A stretch of 63,936 bases of DNA, taken from assembly GCA_003388555.1 (NCBI GenBank), contig QQVD01000073.1:1-63936 (forward strand), read 5' to 3'. The translations under genes were made by a program, and so were the position numbers. How positions within the stretch are numbered: position 1 is the stretch's first letter; the number at the start of each line of letters is the position of its first letter. Origin of the DNA: Acidobacteriota bacterium. Its GTDB lineage: Bacteria > Acidobacteriota > Thermoanaerobaculia > Multivoradales > Multivoraceae. Shown here one piece after another: positions 59,837 through 63,936 of this stretch. A model generated the notes under the pieces. That model was not told the DNA's origin and ran no database searches. It worked only from the letters and a program-made list of their open reading frames with translations.

Positions 59837-61486
59837 ATGCCCTATCCCCGTGCGCCCTACGACGAGCTGCCGCGGCGCGACGCCAACCACACGCCGCTGA
59901 GCCCGCTCTCCTTCCTGCCGCGGGCGGCCGCGGTGCATCCCGAGCATGCCGCGGTGCGCTACGGCGAGCGCACCTACAGCTGGGCCGAGACCTACCAGCG
60001 CTGCCGCCGGCTCGCCTCGGCGCTGCGGACCTGGGGCGTGCGGCGCGGCGACACGGTGGCGATCCTGGCCACCAACACGCCGCCGATGTTCGAGGCGCAC
60101 TTCGGGGTGCCGGCGACCGGGGCGGTGCTCAACGCGCTCAACTACCGGCTCGATCCGCCGGCGATCGCCTTCATCCTCGAGCACGGCTGCTCCGACGTGG
60201 TGCTGGTCGACCGCGAGTACGCGCCGCTGCTGGCCGAGGCGCTGCCGAAGGTCGAGCGGCCGCTGCGCGTCGTCGACCTCGACGACCCCGCCGCCCCGGG
60301 CGGCGAGCGCATCGGCGAGATCGAGTACGAGGACTTCCTGGCCGGCGGCGATCCCGAGGCGCCCTGGGAGCTGCCCGACGACGAGTGGCGCGCCATCGCG
60401 CTGAACTACACCTCGGGCACCACCGGCAACCCCAAGGGGGTCGTCTACCACCACCGCGGCGCCTACCTCAACGCGCTCGGCAACGCGCTCACCTGGAACA
60501 TGGGGCACCACCCGGTCTATCTGTGGACGCTGCCGATGTTCCACTGCAACGGCTGGTGCTTCCCGTGGACCCTGGCGGCGCTCGCCGGCACCAGCATCTG
60601 CCAGCGCAAGGTGGAGGCGGCCGACATCTACCGCGCCTTCGCCGAGGACGGGGTGACGCACCTGTGCGGCGCGCCGATCGTGATGCAGATCCTGCTGGCG
60701 GCGAAGGAGTCGGAGAAGCGCACCTTCCCGCAGCAGGTGCGCATGCTCACCGCGGCGGCGCCGCCGCCGGCGCCGGTGCTCGCCCGCATGAGCCGCGCCG
60801 GCATCGAGGTCACCCACGTCTACGGCCTCACCGAGACCTACGGCCCCGCCGTCGTGTGCGCCTGGAAGGACGAGTGGAACGGCCTCGAGATCGACGAGCA
60901 GGCGGCGCTCAAGGCCCGCCAGGGCGTCGCCTCGCTGCCGCTCGAGGAGCTCACGGTGGCCGACGCCGAGTCGCTGCAGCCGGTGCCTTCCGACGGCGAG
61001 ACGCTGGGCGAGGTGCTCTTCCGCGGCAACATCGTGATGAAGGGCTACCTGGCGAACCCCAAGGCGACGGAGGAGGCGTTCGCTGGCGGCGCCTTCCGCT
61101 CCGGCGATCTCGGCGTGCGCCATCCCGACGGCTACCTCGAGCTGCGCGACCGCTCGAAGGACATCATCATCTCGGGCGGCGAGAACATCTCGTCGATCGA
61201 GGTCGAGGGGGTGCTCTACGCCCACCCCGCGGTGACGGCCGCCGCGGTGGTGGCGATGCCGCACGAGCGCTGGGGCGAGACGCCGTGTGCCTTCGTCGAG
61301 CTCGATCCGTCGGCGCCGGCGCCGGAGGAAGCGGAGCTGATCGCCTTCTGCCGCGAGCGTCTGGCCCACTTCAAGTGCCCGCGCGCGGTCGTCTTCGGCG
61401 AGCTGCCCAAGACCTCGACCGGCCAGATCAAGAAGTTAGTGGTGCGCGAGCGCGCCAGAGCGCTGGCGACCAGCGCGAGCACCTGA
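59837..61486 (+). CDS. AMP-forming fatty acyl-CoA ligase
   Basis: A 549-residue adenylate-forming enzyme. P-loop YTSGTTGNPKGVVYHH, MFHCNGWCFPW (typical of the AlkK/AAE1 medium- to long-chain group), VYGLTETYGP, the hinge YLELRDRSKDIIISGGENISS, and the catalytic Lys in KTSTGQIKK at the end. It activates a carboxylate, probably a fatty acid, to acyl-CoA. It starts 5 bases after the namZ stop, so it may be co-transcribed, though it is not obviously part of the same pathway. Confidence 0.92.
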   Translation: MPYPRAPYDELPRRDANHTPLSPLSFLPRAAAVHPEHAAVRYGERTYSWAETYQRCRRLASALRTWGVRRGDTVAILATNTPPMFEAHFGVPATGAVLNALNYRLDPPAIAFILEHGCSDVVLVDREYAPLLAEALPKVERPLRVVDLDDPAAPGGERIGEIEYEDFLAGGDPEAPWELPDDEWRAIALNYTSGTTGNPKGVVYHHRGAYLNALGNALTWNMGHHPVYLWTLPMFHCNGWCFPWTLAALAGTSICQRKVEAADIYRAFAEDGVTHLCGAPIVMQILLAAKESEKRTFPQQVRMLTAAAPPPAPVLARMSRAGIEVTHVYGLTETYGPAVVCAWKDEWNGLEIDEQAALKARQGVASLPLEELTVADAESLQPVPSDGETLGEVLFRGNIVMKGYLANPKATEEAFAGGAFRSGDLGVRHPDGYLELRDRSKDIIISGGENISSIEVEGVLYAHPAVTAAAVVAMPHERWGETPCAFVELDPSAPAPEEAELIAFCRERLAHFKCPRAVVFGELPKTSTGQIKKLVVRERARALATSAST

Positions 61487-61520
61487 GAGGCGCGACAACT
61501 CCGGGCCGGGGGGCCCCGTG

Positions 61521-63936
61521 ATGCCTTCGACCGACGACTGGGAACGTCTCGAACCGCTGCTCGACGAGGCCATCGACCGCGTCGGCGCCGAGCGCGAGGC
61601 CTTTCTCGAGAAGCTGGCCGCCGAGGACCCGGGCCTGCACGCGCGGGTCGTCGAGCTGCTCGGTGCGGCGAGCAGCTCGGCGTCGATGATGATCGACCAG
61701 CCGCTCTCCCAGGTGGCGGCCGAGCTCGTCGAGCGGGTGCCCCTCGACCACTGGGACGCCGGCATCACCAGCGGCGACCGGGTGGGCCCCTACGAGATCG
61801 TGCGGCCGCTCGGCGGCGGCGGCATGGGCCACGTCTTCGTCGCCCGGGTCGCCGGCGAGCCCGACTCCGAGCTCGTCGCGCTCAAGGTGCTCAGCCGCAG
61901 CCGCGACCGCGAGGAGATGCGCCGGCGCTTCCAGCGCGAGCGCGAGATCCTCGCCAGCTTCGACCACCCGCTGCTGGTGCCGCTGCGCGCCGACGGCACC
62001 ACCCGCGACGGCAGGCCCTACTTCGCCATGCGGCTGCTCGAGGGCACCTCGCTGACCCGCTACTGCCGCGAGCACCGCCTCAGCATCGAGGAGCGCCTGC
62101 GCCTCTTCCTCGAGGTCTGCGACGCGGTCGGTTACGCCCACGCGCGCGGCGTCATCCACCGCGATCTCAAGCCCAGCAACGTGCTGGTGGAGGAGGACGA
62201 GAGCGGTGCGGTGCACCCCTACGTGCTCGACTTCGGCATCGCCCACGAGGGCGACACCCGCGACCTGACCCTGACCGGCCAGATCATGGGCACGCCGGGC
62301 TACATGGCGCCCGAGCAGGCACGTGGCGAGATCGATCGCATCGACCGCCGCAGCGACATCTTCTCGCTCGGCGCGATGCTCTTCGAGCTGCTCACCGGCG
62401 AGCGTGCCTACCGCGGCAAGAACCCCGCCGAGACGTTGATCGCGGTGGTCGAGAGCCCGCCGCCGAAGCTGCGCGAGACGGCCCCCGATCTGTCGCGCGA
62501 CCTCGAGGTCGTGGTCGACCGCTGCCTGGCCCAGGATCGCGCCGAGCGCTACGAGAGCGTCGCCGCGCTCGAGCGCGACCTGCGCGCCTACCTGGCGGGT
62601 CAGAAGCTGCCCAGCGTCGTCGGCACTGCCGGGCGGCGGGCGACCGGCGCCCGCGCCCGCGTCGTCGGGGGCCGACGCAAGCTGCCCGCTTGGTTCCCGC
62701 CCCTCGCCGCGGCCGCGCTCACCGCCCTGGTGCTGACCGCGATCTGGAGGCTGGCGCCGGAGCGCGCCCCGCCGCCTCCGGACCCGCACCGGCCGGCCGC
62801 GACCAGCACCCGCACCAGCCAGGATCTCGCCGAGGAGTACGCCGCCCGCATGCGCTTCGCGCACCTGGCGCAGCTGCACGATCTGCGGGTGGTGCGTCGC
62901 GATCTCGAGCCGCTGCGCCAGGTGCTGCAGCTGCGGGCGGCGCCACTCGGCGACGAGGTGGGAGCGCAGCCGTCGGCCGCCGACCCGGCGGTGCTGGCGG
63001 CTCTCGGCAGGGCGGAGTGGGCACGCCGCGACGTCTTCGCGGCGGCGACGCGGTTCGCCGACGCCGCCCGTCGCCCGGGAGCGCCGGCGGCCCTGGTCGG
63101 CGCCACCCGGGTCGACGCGCTCGCCGCCTGGACCCAGTACTGCCTCGACCAGGTCGAGCAGGCGCGGTGGATGGCCGAGGCGCTCGCCGATCCGGCGGCG
63201 GCCGCGCGGCTGGCCGCGGCGACCGAGATGGCGGGCCTGCCGGGCTGGGGTCGGATGCTGGGGGGACAGCCCGCCGCCGGCGGCCACGTGCTGGCGCGCT
63301 GCCGGCGACAGGCGGAGAGGCTGTCGCGCGGCGCCGAGAGCTCGCCGGTCGAGGCGACGCGGATCCAGCTCGAGATGTACACGGCGTTCTGGAGCGACGA
63401 CCTGGCGCGGGCGCTGCAGCTGGCCAGCAGCGCGGTGCAGCTGCATCCGTGGCTGTTCGAGGCCGAGATCGCCCGCGGCTCGTTCCTGATGTTGACCCCG
63501 GCCGCCGAGGCGCCCGCCGACGCCCTGGCTCAGGCCGCGAGCGCCTTCGAGCGCGCCACCCAGCAGGGGCGCAACGATCCGCTGGCCCACCAGCGACGCT
63601 GCCAGGTGCTCTGGTGGCGGGTGCAGGGAGCCTCGGCGCCCGGTGAGCTGGCGGAGCTGCTGCGGTCCGCCACCGACGCCTGCCTGGTGGCGCGCGCCGC
63701 CGACCTCGACCGCGCCGGGCCGGCGCTGCTGCTCAGCCGCATCGTCGGCCGCGGCGGTGCCGGCGCGGTGTCCGGCAGCGTTTCTGACGGATTCGAGGGC
63801 GCCGGGTCGACCGGCTCGGGGGAGGCGCCGTGCGGCGCCGCCGGGGGCTGGGCGCAGCGCGCCGCGACGCTCGACGGTGACGCGTCGGCGGCGCAGCTGG
63901 CGACGGCCCTGGCCTGCCTCTCGGCCGCCGGAGGCG
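61521..63936 (+). CDS. Ser/Thr protein kinase with membrane helix and helical extracytoplasmic domain, 3' end outside the window
   Basis: 805 codons visible, no stop before the edge. The N-terminal helical segment (WERLEPLLDEAIDR, about 1-85) is typical of PknB-like kinases in Acidobacteriota and Planctomycetes. The kinase domain runs about 95-360: glycine loop LGGGGMGHVFVAR, VALKVL with the ATP Lys, HRDLKPSNVLV with catalytic Asp, LDFGIAHE (DFG), GTPGYMAPEQARG and SLGAMLFELLTGERAYRG. One membrane helix follows near 390, then a helical, TPR-like region. All catalytic residues are present, so it should be active. ATG 61521 follows a GTG in phase at 61518; no strong ribosome binding site. Confidence 0.9.
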   Translation, partial: MPSTDDWERLEPLLDEAIDRVGAEREAFLEKLAAEDPGLHARVVELLGAASSSASMMIDQPLSQVAAELVERVPLDHWDAGITSGDRVGPYEIVRPLGGGGMGHVFVARVAGEPDSELVALKVLSRSRDREEMRRRFQREREILASFDHPLLVPLRADGTTRDGRPYFAMRLLEGTSLTRYCREHRLSIEERLRLFLEVCDAVGYAHARGVIHRDLKPSNVLVEEDESGAVHPYVLDFGIAHEGDTRDLTLTGQIMGTPGYMAPEQARGEIDRIDRRSDIFSLGAMLFELLTGERAYRGKNPAETLIAVVESPPPKLRETAPDLSRDLEVVVDRCLAQDRAERYESVAALERDLRAYLAGQKLPSVVGTAGRRATGARARVVGGRRKLPAWFPPLAAAALTALVLTAIWRLAPERAPPPPDPHRPAATSTRTSQDLAEEYAARMRFAHLAQLHDLRVVRRDLEPLRQVLQLRAAPLGDEVGAQPSAADPAVLAALGRAEWARRDVFAAATRFADAARRPGAPAALVGATRVDALAAWTQYCLDQVEQARWMAEALADPAAAARLAAATEMAGLPGWGRMLGGQPAAGGHVLARCRRQAERLSRGAESSPVEATRIQLEMYTAFWSDDLARALQLASSAVQLHPWLFEAEIARGSFLMLTPAAEAPADALAQAASAFERATQQGRNDPLAHQRRCQVLWWRVQGASAPGELAELLRSATDACLVARAADLDRAGPALLLSRIVGRGGAGAVSGSVSDGFEGAGSTGSGEAPCGAAGGWAQRAATLDGDASAAQLATALACLSAAGG

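Noticed and set aside
61428-63590. A 720-codon antisense frame across the kinase gene
   Set aside because: The plus strand encodes a complete kinase domain with all catalytic motifs; the antisense product is Arg/Ala/Gly-rich with no fold signature.
1-63936. tRNA, rRNA, riboswitch or prophage/IS transposase genes
   Set aside because: No cloverleaf, rRNA-like or transposase/integrase sequence was recognised by eye; an automated scan would be needed to exclude small RNAs.

Overview
The window is very GC-rich DNA (third codon positions almost all G or C) packed with genes on both strands. The gene content suggests a Gram-negative, respiring, surface-oriented bacterium, most likely Acidobacteriota of the Thermoanaerobaculia type. 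Supporting signs are Ser/Thr kinases and winged-helix regulators fused to TPR arrays, ELWxxDGT-type secreted proteins, lipoproteins, Rhs proteins, PKD and Calx-beta secreted proteins and many c-type cytochromes. The taxonomic call is an inference from gene style; no rRNA or tRNA gene was seen.

Layout. 1-5265: a cut gene and a tandem VOC protein (minus), the helicase RecD2, and a secreted carboxypeptidase-regulatory/TPR/esterase fusion. 5362-8546: a lipoprotein esterase converging on a HupE/parvulin pair. 8701-13322: a PKD-domain secreted protein, a DUF433/DUF5615 toxin-antitoxin-like pair, and a transglutaminase operon. 13474-15634: a heme c/copper monooxygenase-like protein and a seven-helix membrane protein.

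15823-26592 is the most striking part. It holds a likely outer-membrane beta-barrel followed by a chain of overlapping genes: a TPR protein, a cytochrome with 37 CxxCH motifs arranged as 12 tandem triheme modules of 72 residues, a membrane protein with two HX13H helices (two b hemes), a second cytochrome with 20 CxxCH motifs, a membrane-anchored ferredoxin-FAD oxidoreductase, and a Calx-beta protein. I read it as a candidate electron conduit from cytoplasmic reductant across both membranes. The direction of flow and the terminal acceptor are inference.

26621-45905: penicillin-acylase-like lipoprotein, fatty acid desaturase, a nucleotide-sugar module (rfbF, C-methyltransferase, rfbC, DUF4910 protein) for a branched deoxysugar, a GT-C-like membrane protein downstream of an HPt/hybrid-kinase pair, an FAD glycerol-3-phosphate dehydrogenase, a family 2 glycosyltransferase, a diheme peroxidase-like cytochrome and a winged-helix/TPR regulator.

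45906-54095 is a rearranged Rhs locus, less GC-biased in part. It has an Rhs core whose HExxH toxin tail is split off by a one-base frameshift, a candidate immunity gene, a second orphan Rhs fragment that is a colinear 987-bp copy of the first, a small membrane protein, five copies of a GACTGGCAC motif at module edges, and a large ELWxxDGT protein. 54386-63936: a PLP decarboxylase, a repeat protein, a sodium/solute symporter coupled to a NamZ-type muramidase (peptidoglycan sugar recycling), an acyl-CoA ligase, and a Ser/Thr kinase that runs off the right edge.
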